A stretch of DNA of 64,000 nucleotides from Streptomyces sp. NBC_00820 (lineage in GTDB: Bacteria; Actinomycetota; Actinomycetes; Streptomycetales; Streptomycetaceae), in contig NZ_CP108882.1 in NCBI RefSeq assembly GCF_036347055.1, forward strand, positions 7,180,001 to 7,244,000, given 5' to 3'. Positions 7,061 through 16,287 of this stretch are shown here, one piece after another (position 1 is the first letter of the stretch; each line of letters begins with the position of its first letter). Below the pieces are notes generated by a model, which saw nothing but the letters and a program-made list of their open reading frames with translations, was not told where the DNA came from and searched no databases. Position numbers and translations under genes: made by a program.

Positions 7061-8449
7061 TCAGTCCAGGCCCGCCTGCGGTGCCGTCCGCTGCCACGGG
7101 TGCAGCCGCTCAAGCTCCTCCGCCAGCTCCAGCAGGTCCGCCTCCGTGCCGGGACGGCCCACCAGCTGTACGGCACAGGGGGCGCCCGAGGGCAGCGTGC
7201 CGAACGGGACCGCCATCGCGGGCCAGCCGGTCAGGTTCCACGGTGGGGTGAACGGCGAATAGGCCGTGTTCGCAAGGACGTTGCGCAGCCAGCCCCGCTC
7301 GTGCCAGGGCGCGGACTCGGGGGACCGGCGGGCCAGGGCCGGGGTGAGCAGGATGTCGTGCTCGGCGAAGAACGGGGTCAGGCGGGCGCGCAGCCGCTCG
7401 CGGTGGTCGCCGGCGCGCACCCCCCGCACGAAGCGGCGGCCCACGGCGGCGTGCACCCGGGTCCGCCGGGCCAGCCGCGCCGGGTCGAGGCCCTCCGCGT
7501 CCACCGCCGTACCCGCCGTCCAGTGCCGCAGCGAGGTCAGGCCCAGCGAGAGGGGATAGGGCGGATCAGCCTTGCGGACCCGGTGCCCGGCCCCCGCCAG
7601 CAAGCCAGCCGCCTGCCGCACCGCGGCCGTGTACGGCTTGCTCACGCTCACCCCGGCGAGCGGGCTGCGCAGCGAGACGGCGATCCGTCGCGCCGCACGC
7701 CGCTCCGTCTGCTCCGCTTGCTCTGTCTGCTCCGGCACCTCCCGCCGTACGAACTCGGTGTCCGCGATCACCGAGAGCATCAGGCGCAGATCCTCGACGG
7801 TGGTGGCCAGCGGGCCGTTCTCCGACATGCCGAACCAGTCGCCGTTGCCGATCCCGGCCGGAACCACCCCGTGTCCCGCTTTCAGCGTGACCAGACCACA
7901 GTTGGCCGCCGGGATGCGCAGCGAGCCCATGCCGTCGTTACCGAGCGCGAGAGGCACCATGCCCGCGGCCACCGCCGCCGCGCTGCCGCCCGAGGACCCG
8001 CCCGCCGTACGGGAGGTGTCCCACGGGTTGCGGGCGGTGCCGTGGACGCCCTCCGTGGTGCCGAAGACACACAGTTCGGGCACGTTCGTCAGACCGATGA
8101 CCACCGCACCGGCCGCGCGCAGCCGGGCCACCGTCACATGGTCCTCGGCGGCCGGCGTGTCCGGGGTCGCCGCGGAGCCGTTGCGCAGGGACTCCCCGCG
8201 CACGGACAGGTTGTCCTTCACCGCCACCGGCACGCCGGCGAGGGGGAGTGAGGCCAGATCGGCGCGGGCGGTCAGCTCGTCCGCCTCGGCGAGCGCGGCC
8301 TCGGCGCGGACGACGCGGAAGGCGCCCACCCGCCCGTCGAGCCGCTCGATCCGGGCCAGGTGCTCCGCCACCACCTCACGGGGCGTGACGCGCTTCTCGC
8401 GCACGGCGGCGGCGATCTCGGCGGCGGTCCGGCCGGCCCAGCTGCTCAC
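7061..8449 (-). CDS. Amidase signature family protein
   Basis: The 462-residue enzyme of the amidase signature superfamily hydrolyses carboxamides; the substrate cannot be read. The Ser-cisSer-Lys triad is visible: Lys78 in GVPVAVKDN, the cis-Ser in TAGGSSGGS (152-153), and the nucleophile Ser176 in NDGMGSLRIP. The usual aspartate-containing D-x-G-G-S-I-R box is slightly altered here (NDGMGSLR). The start GTG at 8449 is fixed by AAGGAG five bases upstream; the longer frame to 8683 lacks homology. It is not linked to gatB/gatC genes, so a tRNA-amidotransferase role is unlikely. Convergent with the GNAT gene. Confidence 0.88.
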   Translation of the reverse strand: MSSWAGRTAAEIAAAVREKRVTPREVVAEHLARIERLDGRVGAFRVVRAEAALAEADELTARADLASLPLAGVPVAVKDNLSVRGESLRNGSAATPDTPAAEDHVTVARLRAAGAVVIGLTNVPELCVFGTTEGVHGTARNPWDTSRTAGGSSGGSAAAVAAGMVPLALGNDGMGSLRIPAANCGLVTLKAGHGVVPAGIGNGDWFGMSENGPLATTVEDLRLMLSVIADTEFVRREVPEQTEQAEQTERRAARRIAVSLRSPLAGVSVSKPYTAAVRQAAGLLAGAGHRVRKADPPYPLSLGLTSLRHWTAGTAVDAEGLDPARLARRTRVHAAVGRRFVRGVRAGDHRERLRARLTPFFAEHDILLTPALARRSPESAPWHERGWLRNVLANTAYSPFTPPWNLTGWPAMAVPFGTLPSGAPCAVQLVGRPGTEADLLELAEELERLHPWQRTAPQAGLD

Positions 8450-8776
8450 GGGAACTCCTTGTCGAGGCGAATCGATGGATCGAGGTGCGCGGTCGTGCGG
8501 GGGAGTGGATCGGATCGAGCGGACGTGCAGGAGAACTGTGCACGGTCGGACGCGGTACGTCGAGGGGCGGGGATTCGCAGGGCCCGGAGAAGTGCGCGGC
8601 CGCCGTCTCATGAATCGTGTTTTGAAGCGGTAGCCAAGCATTTGCGCCCTTTGTGGAAACAGGATTTTTGACGCTCTTGTCAAACGAGTCGGCGACCTGC
8701 ATCCTTGTTGATCAAGAGGCGGGTGGAAATGTCATCCGCAGATCAGGCAACCGTACATCGGTCGAGGAGAGAATAA
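8450..8776. other. Intergenic region with divergent promoters; short inverted repeat
   Basis: The 327 bases between the amidase gene (minus) and the inhibitor gene (plus) include an AT-richer part at about 8600-8740. A perfect TTTGAC/GTCAAA inverted repeat (8667-8672 and 8679-8684) lies about 95 bases ahead of the inhibitor start and could be an operator or overlap a -35. No protein frame is supported. Confidence 0.45.
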
Positions 8777-9148
8777 ATGAGAAAGCGCATTGCGGCCGCT
8801 TCCGTCGTGCTGGCTGTCGCCGCCGGATGCTTCACCGCGCCGGCGGCATTTGCGTCCACCTGCTCCGAAAACTATGGGTTCGAGCTGTACTACAACTCCA
8901 ATGAGGGCGGGTCCAGCGCCTGCTTCTACGTCAAGCAGAACTTCGCCGGTGAGGTCTTCACGGAGGCGGGAGCGGGCCAGGGTCAGCCCGTGAAGAACAA
9001 TGCCGCCTCGGCCGACAACTGGGGAGGGCACACCGCTCGGGTGTTCTACAACTCCAACTATGTCGGTCTCTACGATGACGTGCAGGGGGATTCCTGGCGC
9101 AACCTCGCGGACACCTACAACAACAACGCTTCCTGGGAGCGGCTCTAG
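8777..9148 (+). CDS. Secreted peptidase-inhibitor family I36-type protein
   Basis: The 123-residue precursor has a clear Sec signal peptide (MRKRIAAAS, hydrophobic stretch, AAFA|ST cleavage). The mature domain of about 95 residues is rich in Gly, Asn, Tyr and aromatic beta-strand patterns (CSENYGFELYYNSNEGGSSACFYV... WGGHTARVFYNSNYVGLYDDV). This resembles the beta/gamma-crystallin-like inhibitors of family I36 (Streptomyces metalloproteinase inhibitor type), with two cysteines near the N-terminus. It should act outside the cell, against metalloproteases or as a calcium-binding crystallin-like protein. GAGGAGAG lies just ahead of the ATG, and a strong hairpin follows at 9158. Confidence 0.8.
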   Translation: MRKRIAAASVVLAVAAGCFTAPAAFASTCSENYGFELYYNSNEGGSSACFYVKQNFAGEVFTEAGAGQGQPVKNNAASADNWGGHTARVFYNSNYVGLYDDVQGDSWRNLADTYNNNASWERL

Positions 9149-9157
9149 GTTCGGACC

Positions 9158-9206
9158 GGTGCCGGTCCCGGCCCTCACCGTGAGGTGCGGAGCCGGGGCC
9201 GGCGCC
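9158..9206 (+). terminator. Terminator after the I36-type gene
   Basis: A 15-bp stem, 9158-9172 with 9192-9206, includes two G-T wobbles and is followed by TTTGG. It lies between the inhibitor stop (9148) and the next start (9235). Confidence 0.65.
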
Positions 9207-9234
9207 TTTGGCGTGCTGTTGAACAGGGGTTGGT

Positions 9235-10158
9235 GTGGTCGGTAGAAGGTATCGGTTCGGTCTGGCCGGAGTCGTGGTCTCCTGCCTTTCTTTGATGGTG
9301 TCCGGTTGTCAGGCGGGCGGAAAGGTGTCGTCTCCCGGTGCGTCCGGCACGGTTCCGCACCTGCTGGCCGGCGTGGACCTGACTCTCCCTGTCGAGAAGT
9401 ACCTTTTCTCGACAGCGGAGTCGAAAGAGCTGCAAAGTGCTCAGGATGTGCTCGCCGCTCGTTGCATGAAGGGGTTCGGCCTGCATTACGAGGTGCCGGC
9501 ACCCGGCCCTGATGCCGGACCGCGCAGCCTGATGGACCGCAGGTACGGATTGACGGACGAGAAGATGGCCGCGGCCTTCGGATATCATCTCGGAGATAGT
9601 GATCCGCGCAAGGTGAAGACGGTGAATCCCGCCCTTCCCAAGGGGGACGCTCTGGTCGCACTGACCGGGAGATCGGGCAAGGCGGGGAAGTCCGGTGTCC
9701 TGGTCAACGGGAAGAAAGTCGCGCCGGGCGGCTGCTTCCGCACGGCCCGGGAGGCGATCTTCGGGAAGAGCAAGAGAAACACTTCGATCGACGACTTCCC
9801 TCAGGATCTGAACAGGCAGAGTTTCTTCGCCACGAAATCAAGCCCCGATGTGGTGCGGGTTTTCGAAGCGTGGTCCACCTGCATGAAAAAGCACGGATTC
9901 TCGTACCCGGACCCGCTCACCGTCGCCGACGACAAGCGTTTCCTGGGCGCCGATCCGAGCCCTGCCGAAGTCGACGTGGCACGCGCGGACGTCGGGTGCA
10001 AGAAGAAGACCAACCTGGTCGGGGTCTGGTTCTCCGTGGAGACCCGATTCGAGGAAGGAGCCATTCGCCAGAACGCCTCCCGCCTGAACCGTGAGCTGGA
10101 CAGGAAGAAAGAAGCACTCGAAGCGGCTTCGGACGTGGTCCGGAAGGCGGACGGCTGA
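9235..10158 (+). CDS. Putative lipoprotein, unknown function
   Basis: This 307-residue protein has a lipoprotein signal: basic start (VGRRYR), hydrophobic segment and lipobox VSGC, so it is probably exported and lipid-anchored on the outer face of the membrane. The rest is soluble and charged, with four or five spaced cysteines (RCMKGFG, GGCFRTARE, STCMKKHGF, DVGCKKK) and a Lys/Glu-rich helical C-terminus (LNRELDRKKEALEAASDVV). Two segments of the CMKxxGF type suggest an internal duplication. Similar proteins are widespread in Streptomyces without assigned function. The GTG at 9235 follows AGGGG. GC at third positions is somewhat lower than in its neighbours. It stands alone after the I36 gene's terminator. 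Confidence 0.75.
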   Translation: MVGRRYRFGLAGVVVSCLSLMVSGCQAGGKVSSPGASGTVPHLLAGVDLTLPVEKYLFSTAESKELQSAQDVLAARCMKGFGLHYEVPAPGPDAGPRSLMDRRYGLTDEKMAAAFGYHLGDSDPRKVKTVNPALPKGDALVALTGRSGKAGKSGVLVNGKKVAPGGCFRTAREAIFGKSKRNTSIDDFPQDLNRQSFFATKSSPDVVRVFEAWSTCMKKHGFSYPDPLTVADDKRFLGADPSPAEVDVARADVGCKKKTNLVGVWFSVETRFEEGAIRQNASRLNRELDRKKEALEAASDVVRKADG

Positions 10159-10440
10159 GCCCGGGACCACCGGTCGCCGACGCTTACCGGGGAGCTCTCT
10201 CCGTCCCCGGGCCCGAGCTCGGTCAGGGGAGCCGGAGGCACGATTCGAACGGTGCGCGGTGGGGGAGCTGTACAACGCGTCGACTCCCGTGACCGTCGTC
10301 CACCCCTGGCGGCCCGACGGCCGCCGCCCGGTCCCGGCAGCCCGACGCCCCGGCAGCCCGGCGACCGCGGCCCGCCCGCGGCGCACCACCGACCCGCCCC
10401 ACCTGGCAGACCACTTCCGGACCCAGCAGGGAGCACCCGC

Positions 10441-13400
10441 ATGCATGACGACCGCAAGCTCGTCGAAGACCGGCTCCGTCGCGTCCTCGACGAACGCATC
10501 CGTCCCGCCGTGTACCCCGAGTCCGTTCCGCTGGAGGTCGCCGTCTGGCACGCGCCGGGCGAGCCGGTCCCGGTCGAGGAGGGGCTGGCGGCCGAGCCCG
10601 CGCCGATCGAGGTGGGCACCCGGTGGGGTGCTCCCTGGGGCACCAGCTGGTTCCGGGTGACCGGGACCGTGCCCGAGGCCTGGGCGGGCCGGACCGTCGA
10701 GGCCCTGCTCGACCTCGGCTTCGACGAGAACATGCCCGGATTCCAGTGCGAGGGCCTGGTCTACCGGCCCGACGGCACCCCGGTGAAGGGCCTCAACCCG
10801 CGCAACCAGTGGGTGCGCGTCGGCGCGCCGGCCGAGGGCGGCGAGGAGGTGCGCCTGCACATCGAGGCCGCCTCCAACCCGGTCGTCCTCGGCTACCAGC
10901 CGTTCCGGCCCACCCCGCTCGGCGACAAGGACACCGCGGGAGACGAGCCGCAGTACACCCTCACCCGCATGGACCTCGCCGTCCTCGACGAGACCGTGTG
11001 GCACCTCGTGCTGGACCTGGAGGTCCTGGGCGAGCTGATGGCCGAGCTGCCCGTCGACTCCGCGCGCCGCTACGACATCCTGCGCGCCGTCGACCGCGCC
11101 CTGGACGCGCTCGACCTCCAGGACGTGAACGGCACCGCGCAACTGGCCCGCGCCGAACTCGCCGACGCGCTGGCCGCACCGGCCGCGCCCTCCGCCCACC
11201 GGATCAGCGCCGTCGGCCACGCGCACATCGACTCGGCGTGGCTGTGGCCGCTGCGCGAGACCGTGCGCAAGGTGGCCCGCACCACCGCCAACATGACCGC
11301 GCTCATCGAGGACGAGCCGGAGTTCGTCTTCGCCATGTCCCAGGCACAGCAGTGGGCGTGGGTGAAGGAGCACCGGCCCGAGGTGTGGGCGCGGGTGAAG
11401 AAGGCGGTGGCCGAGGGGCGGTTCGTGCCGGCCGGCGGGATGTGGGTGGAGTCGGACACCAACATGCCGGGCTCGGAGGCGATGGCGCGGCAGTTCGTGC
11501 ACGGAAAGCGGTTCTTCCTCGACGAGTTCGGCATCGAGAACGAGGAGGCGTGGCTCCCCGACACCTTCGGGTTCGCCGCCGGCCTGCCGCAGATCATCAA
11601 GGCGGCCGGGTCCAAGTGGCTGCTGACGCAGAAGATCTCCTGGTCACAGACGAACCGGTTCCCGCACCACACCTTCCGCTGGGAGGGCATCGACGGCACC
11701 CGGATCTTCACCCACTTCCCTCCCGCCGACACCTACAACTGCTCCATGAGCGGCAGCCAACTCGCCCACGCGGCACGCAACTTCCGGGACAAGGGCAATG
11801 CCCGGCACTCGCTGGCGCCCACCGGCTGGGGCGACGGCGGTGGCGGTACCACCCGCGAGATGGTCGCCAAGGCGGCCCGGGTGCGCGACCTCGAGGGCTC
11901 CCCGACCGTCGCGTGGGAGACACCCCGCGCGTTCTTCACGAAGGCCGAGGCCGAGTACCCCGAACCGCCCGTCTGGGTGGGCGAGCTGTACCTCGAACTG
12001 CACCGCGCCACCCTCACCAGCCAGGCGAAGACCAAGCAGGGCAACCGCCGCAGCGAACACCTGCTGCGCGAGGCCGAGCTGTGGGCGGCCACCGCCGCCG
12101 TACGCGCCGGATTCCCCTACCCCTACGCGGAGTTGGACCGCATCTGGAAGACGGTCCTGCTGCACCAGTTCCACGACATCCTGCCCGGCTCGTCCATCGC
12201 CTGGGTGCACCGGGAGGCCCGCGCGACCTACGAGCGCGTCGCCGCCGAGCTCACCGCGATCATCGAGGACGCCCAGCGAGCCCTGGCCGGCGAGGGCACC
12301 CGGCCGCTCGTCTTCAACGCCGCCCCGCACCCCCTCGCCGGCGTGCCCGCGGGCGGCGCCGGCCGTCCGGTGACCGAGGGCCGCACCACCCTCGCGCCGC
12401 GCCCGGACGGGGGACACGTCCTGGACAACGGGCTGCTGCGGATCGAGGTCGACGCCCGCGGCCTCGTCGTCTCCGCGTACGACCACGCCGCCGACCGTGA
12501 GACCGTCGCCCCCGGCAAGGCCGCGGGCCTGCTCCAGCTCCACCCGGACTTCCCGAACATGTGGGACGCCTGGGACGTCGACGCCTTCTACCGCAACACC
12601 GTCACCGACCTGACCGGTGTCGACGAACTGAGCGCCGGTGCGGACGGCAACTCGGTGCGGATCGTCCGATCCTTCGGTGACTCGCGCGTCACCCAGGTGC
12701 TGTCGCTGCCGCCGGGGGAGCGCCGGCTGCTCATCGACACCGAGGTCGACTGGCACGAGACGGAGAAGTTCCTCAAACTGGCCTTCCCGCTCGACCTGCA
12801 CGCCGAACGGTACGCCTCGGAGACCCAGTTCGGGCATGTCCACCGTCCCACCCACACCAACACCTCATGGGAGACGGCCAAGTTCGAGGCCTGCAACCAC
12901 CGCTTCGTCCACCTGGAGGAACCGGGCTGGGGCGTCGCGGTCGTCAACGACTCCACGTACGGCCACGACGTGACCCGTACGGTCCGCACCGACGGCGGTA
13001 CGACGACCACGGTCCGCGCCTCCCTCCTGCGCGCGCCCCGCTTCCCCGACCCCGAGACCGACCAGGGCGTCCACCGCTTCCGGCACGCCCTGATCCCCGG
13101 CGCCGGCATCGCCGACGCCGTCCGCGAAGGCTGGCGGATCAACCTGCCCGAACGGCACACGACAGGTGCCGGTGCGGTCGCCCCGCTGGTGACGGCCGAC
13201 AACGAGGCGGTCGTGATCACGGCCGTGAAGCTCGCCGACGACGGCAGCGGTGACGTGATCGTCCGCTTCCACGAGGCACACGGCGGCCGCGCCCGGGCGA
13301 CGCTCACGGCCGGCTTCGCCGTCGACGACGTCACCGTCACGGACCTGCTGGAACGCCCGGACGCCGACGGGGAGCCGCCGCTGCGGGACGGCGAGCGGAT

Positions 13401-13455
13401 CACCGTACGCCTGCGGCCCTTCCAGCTGATGACACTGCGGCTGCGGCGGGCCTGA
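10441..13455 (+). CDS. GH38 family alpha-mannosidase
   Basis: The 1004-residue cytoplasmic-type GH38 enzyme has no signal peptide. It hydrolyses alpha-mannosidic bonds with retention, using a zinc-bound catalytic core. Visible landmarks are the zinc motif HAHIDSAWLWP (H260, H262, D264), the nucleophile region WLPDTFGFAAGLPQI (D374), QKISWSQTNRFPHHTF, and the zinc-ligand region LLHQFHDILPGSSI. C-terminal beta domains follow. The ATG at 10441 is chosen over an earlier in-frame start at 10252 because the family fold begins at HDDRKLVEDRL and GGGAG lies upstream. It probably degrades internalised mannosides. Any dedicated transporter genes would have to be outside this segment, since the adjacent ABC genes appear to belong to another, damaged sugar operon. 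Confidence 0.95.
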   Translation: MHDDRKLVEDRLRRVLDERIRPAVYPESVPLEVAVWHAPGEPVPVEEGLAAEPAPIEVGTRWGAPWGTSWFRVTGTVPEAWAGRTVEALLDLGFDENMPGFQCEGLVYRPDGTPVKGLNPRNQWVRVGAPAEGGEEVRLHIEAASNPVVLGYQPFRPTPLGDKDTAGDEPQYTLTRMDLAVLDETVWHLVLDLEVLGELMAELPVDSARRYDILRAVDRALDALDLQDVNGTAQLARAELADALAAPAAPSAHRISAVGHAHIDSAWLWPLRETVRKVARTTANMTALIEDEPEFVFAMSQAQQWAWVKEHRPEVWARVKKAVAEGRFVPAGGMWVESDTNMPGSEAMARQFVHGKRFFLDEFGIENEEAWLPDTFGFAAGLPQIIKAAGSKWLLTQKISWSQTNRFPHHTFRWEGIDGTRIFTHFPPADTYNCSMSGSQLAHAARNFRDKGNARHSLAPTGWGDGGGGTTREMVAKAARVRDLEGSPTVAWETPRAFFTKAEAEYPEPPVWVGELYLELHRATLTSQAKTKQGNRRSEHLLREAELWAATAAVRAGFPYPYAELDRIWKTVLLHQFHDILPGSSIAWVHREARATYERVAAELTAIIEDAQRALAGEGTRPLVFNAAPHPLAGVPAGGAGRPVTEGRTTLAPRPDGGHVLDNGLLRIEVDARGLVVSAYDHAADRETVAPGKAAGLLQLHPDFPNMWDAWDVDAFYRNTVTDLTGVDELSAGADGNSVRIVRSFGDSRVTQVLSLPPGERRLLIDTEVDWHETEKFLKLAFPLDLHAERYASETQFGHVHRPTHTNTSWETAKFEACNHRFVHLEEPGWGVAVVNDSTYGHDVTRTVRTDGGTTTTVRASLLRAPRFPDPETDQGVHRFRHALIPGAGIADAVREGWRINLPERHTTGAGAVAPLVTADNEAVVITAVKLADDGSGDVIVRFHEAHGGRARATLTAGFAVDDVTVTDLLERPDADGEPPLRDGERITVRLRPFQLMTLRLRRA

Positions 13456-13678
13456 GCCCGTCACCCGCCGCCGGGTGCGAGTTCGGTGAGACGGTCGAGG
13501 ACGTGGCGGGTGCCGGGGTTCCGGGTGCCCGCCCGTCCTGATCCGGCACCCGGCGTGCACCCTCAGGTGCCGACCTCAGGGCGGCCTTCACCCACCGCAG
13601 GCAGGCCGGGCAGGCCAGGCAGGCGGGGCCGGCGGATGTGCGCGCGGAGTCGTCGTACGCGCCCGGCTCACGCCCGCG

Positions 13679-13882
13679 TCACTCGACGGTCAGCCGGTAG
13701 ACCTGCCGTGAACCGCCTTCCGGGCCCGGCTCGGCGGCCTCCGCCGGGGTGAAGCCGAGCCGCTCGTAGAAGACGCGCGCGCCACTGGCCGACGCGCCCG
13801 GGTGATCGGCCCCGAAGGTGACGACCTCGATGGCGCCCGGCCCCCGGACGAACCGGCGCGTCGCCTCCTCCAGCAGCGCAAG
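13679..13882 (-). pseudogene. C-terminal fragment of a GNAT acetyltransferase gene
   Basis: Read on the minus strand from the TGA at 13679, an open frame gives a typical GNAT tail: ALLEEATRRFVRGPGA, then VTFGADHPGASASGARVFYERLGFTPAEA, ending QVYRLTVE. It keeps only about the last 65 residues. At about 13882 the similarity stops abruptly and the plus-strand ABC-ATPase coding sequence begins, so the N-terminal part with the acetyl-CoA motif is missing. The fragment is probably non-functional and marks one side of a deletion. Confidence 0.75.
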
Positions 13883-14865
13883 ACAACCGGGAGATCGAGC
13901 GGCTGTTCACCCGGATGCGTGCCCTCCAGGACGCCGGAGTCACCTTCCTGTTCATCTCCCACCACCTCCAGGAGGTGTACGAGGTCTGCCAGACCGTCAC
14001 CGTGCTGCGCGACGCCCGCTGGATCACCACGGCCCCGGTCGTCGAACTGCCCCGGGCCGCGCTGGTCGAGGCCATGGCCGGGGAGACCGCCGCCACCATC
14101 GCCGCCGCCGGCCGGGCCGGGGCGGGTGTTCCCGCCGACGCCCCGGTCGTCCTCGACGCGCACGGCCTCACCTCCGGGGCGTACCGGGCCGTCGACCTCA
14201 CCGTCCGCCGGGGTGAGGTCGTCGGACTGGCGGGCGGCAGCGGCAGCGGCAAGACCGAACTGGCCGAGACGTTCGCGGGACTGCACACCCCGGTCACGGG
14301 CACCGCCCGACTGGCGGGAAAACGGCTGCCTTTCGGGAACGTACGGGCCGCCCAGGAGGCCGGGGTCGGCTGTGTTCCCCGCGACCGCCACGAGCAGGTA
14401 CTCGTCCCCGGCATGACCGTCGGCGACAACATCACCCTGACGGTCCTGGACCGGCTCGGCCGGTACGGCTTCGTCGCCACCCGTCGTAAGCGGGCCTTCG
14501 CCGCCGAGCTGATCCAGCGTCTCGACATCCACGCCGAGGGACCCGCACAGCCCGTCTCGGACCTGTCGGGCGGCAACGCGCAGAAGGTCGTCATGGCCCG
14601 CGCCCTCGCCTCCGAGCCCGGTCTGCTCGTGCTGATCCACCCCACCGCCGGCGTCGACGTGAAGTCCAAGGAGTCCCTGCTGGCCCGCATGGACAGCGCC
14701 CGCCAGGACGGCACCGCGGTACTTGTTGTCTCCGACGAACTCGACGACCTGCGCCGCTGCGACCGCGTCCTGGTCCTCTTCCACGGGCGCGTCGTCGCCG
14801 AGCACACCGCGGGCTGGCGCGACCACGAGCTGATCGCCTCCATCGAAGGAGTGGACCATGGCTGA
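13882..14865 (+). pseudogene. Sugar ABC transporter ATP-binding protein, 5'-truncated
   Basis: The frame runs from the junction at 13882 (DNREIERLFTRMRALQDAG) to TGA at 14863-14865. It matches the C-terminal two-thirds of RbsA/XylG-type double-domain ATPases (normally about 500 residues). The end of domain 1 is present (LFISHHLQEVYEVC, the H-loop). A second complete domain follows with a Walker-like GGSGSGKTELAE, an LSGGNAQKVVMARAL signature, a Walker B variant and a VVSDELDDL H-loop. The first domain's Walker A, Q-loop and signature are gone, together with the start codon. A GTG/ATG inside (for example ATG 13915) could still start a shorter protein, but ATP-driven transport would be impaired. 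The permease start overlaps its stop by 8 bases. Confidence 0.85.
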
Positions 14866-15552
14866 CCTCAAGGCCGCGCCGCTCACCCCGCCGCGCGTCC
14901 CCGACCGGCGTGCCGCCCGCGCGGTCCTGCTCCGCCGCGCCCGCGAACTCGCCCTCGTCCCGGCCCTGTTGATGCTCCTTCTCCTGGGCTCGCTGGTCAA
15001 CGACTCCTTCCTCACCGAGCGCAACCTGATCTCCGTGCTGGGGGCCTCCGCCGCCCTCGCCATGGTCGTGCTCGCCGAGTCGCTGGTGCTGATCACCGGC
15101 AAGTTCGACCTGTCCCTGGAGTCGGTCGTCGGCGTCGCGCCCGCCGTCGGGGCGCTCCTCGTGCTCCCCGCCGACCGGTCCGGCTGGGGCACCGGGCTGC
15201 CGGCGCCGCTCGCCCTGACGGCGATCCTGGTCGTCGGCGCGGCGGTCGGCGCCTTCAACGGTGTCCTCGTGGTGAGATTCCGGCTCAACGCCTTCATCGT
15301 CACCCTCGCCATGCTGATCGTGCTGCGCGGCCTGCTGGTCGGTGCCACCAAGGGCAAGACCCTCTTCGGGATGCCGGACAGCTTCTCCTCCCTGGCCACC
15401 ACCACCTTCCTGGCCGTCCCGCTGTCGGTGTGGCTCGCCGCCGTCGCCTTCGCCGGCGCCGGACTCGTGCTGCGCTACCACCGTGTCGGCCGTGCCCTGT
15501 ACGCCGTCGGCGGCAACGCGGACGCGGCCCGCGCGGCCGGCATCCGTGTCGA
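14858..15552 (+). pseudogene. Sugar ABC transporter permease, 3'-truncated and fused out of frame
   Basis: The ATG at 14858 opens a normal RbsC-type permease: a short N-terminus, then membrane segments (LALVPALLMLLLLGSLV, GASAALAMVVLAESLVLITG, and others) with the conserved GKFDLSLESVVG and RFRLNAFIVTLAMLIVLRGL. It proceeds through GNADAARAAGIRVERW, where the family normally continues for about 100 more residues. At 15551-15560 the sequence switches to an SDR coding region in another frame. The permease frame stays open to 15994 but then reads unrelated Pro/Ser/Arg-rich text. Roughly the last three membrane helices are missing. A transporter this short would not be expected to work. Confidence 0.85.
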
Positions 15553-16287
15553 GCGCTGGTCACCGGCGGCGCGTCCGGGATCGGCCGGGCCACCGCCGAC
15601 CTCCTCGCCGCCCGCGGCGCACGGGTCGCCGTCCTCGACCTGGACCCGTCCCGGGTGCCCGCGCCCCTCCTCGGCCTGCCCGCCGACGTCACCGACGACG
15701 CCTCGGTCCGCGCGGCCGTCGACCGGGCCACCGACGCCCTCGGCGGGCTCGACATCCTCGTCAACAACGCCGGCGTCGGCGCCCGAGGAAGCGTCGAGGA
15801 CAACGACGACGAGGAGTGGCGGCACGTCTTCGACGCCAACGTCCTCGGCATGGTCCGCACCGCGCGCGCCGCCCTCCCGCACCTGCGCCGCTCCCGGCAC
15901 GCGGCGATCGTCAACACCTGCTCCGTCGCCGCGACCGCCGGCCTGCCACAGCGTGCCCTGTACAGCGCCACCAAGGGTGCCGTGTACTCGCTGACCCTGG
16001 CGATGGCGGCCGACCACGTGCGCGAGGGCATCCGCGTCAACTGCGTCAACCCCGGTACGGTGGACACGCCCTGGGTCGGCAGACTGCTCGACGCGGCCCC
16101 CGATCCGACGGCCGAACGCGGGGCCCTCGCGGCCCGCCAGCCCACCGGGCGCCTGGTCACCCCCGCCGAAGTGGCCGCCGCCATCGCGTATTTGGCCGGC
16201 CCCCACTCCGGCGCCACCACCGGCACCGCCCTCGCCGTCGACGGAGGCATGCAGGGCCTCCGGCTCCGTCCGGCGGCGGACCGGTGA
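15553..16287 (+). CDS. SDR family sugar dehydrogenase, N-terminus lost at a junction
   Basis: From ALVTGGASGIGRATADLLAARG onwards this is a classical SDR of about 244 residues. It has the TGGASGIG cofactor loop, an acidic LDLD at the end of strand 2 (NAD preference), LVNNAGVG, the catalytic Ser in NTCSVAATA and YSATK. By neighbourhood, an L-fucose or similar aldose dehydrogenase role is likely. The first handful of residues and the normal start are missing because the gene abuts the truncated permease. The only upstream in-frame starts (for example GTG 15430) lie inside the permease frame and would add about 40 unrelated Arg-rich residues. The catalytic domain is intact, so expression is possible but uncertain. 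Its stop overlaps the next start (GTGA). Confidence 0.75.
   Translation, partial: ALVTGGASGIGRATADLLAARGARVAVLDLDPSRVPAPLLGLPADVTDDASVRAAVDRATDALGGLDILVNNAGVGARGSVEDNDDEEWRHVFDANVLGMVRTARAALPHLRRSRHAAIVNTCSVAATAGLPQRALYSATKGAVYSLTLAMAADHVREGIRVNCVNPGTVDTPWVGRLLDAAPDPTAERGALAARQPTGRLVTPAEVAAAIAYLAGPHSGATTGTALAVDGGMQGLRLRPAADR

Noticed and set aside
10235..10262. tRNA-like text (GATTCGAAC) on the minus strand
   Set aside because: It resembles a T-loop, but the flanking bases do not form a 5-bp T stem and no anticodon or acceptor stem pairs could be found.
13461..13562. Short minus-strand frame ending TRHVLDRLTELAPGGG after the GH38 gene
   Set aside because: Coding-like, but only 33 codons before an in-frame stop and no start or homology; it could be a gene remnant but is too short to support.
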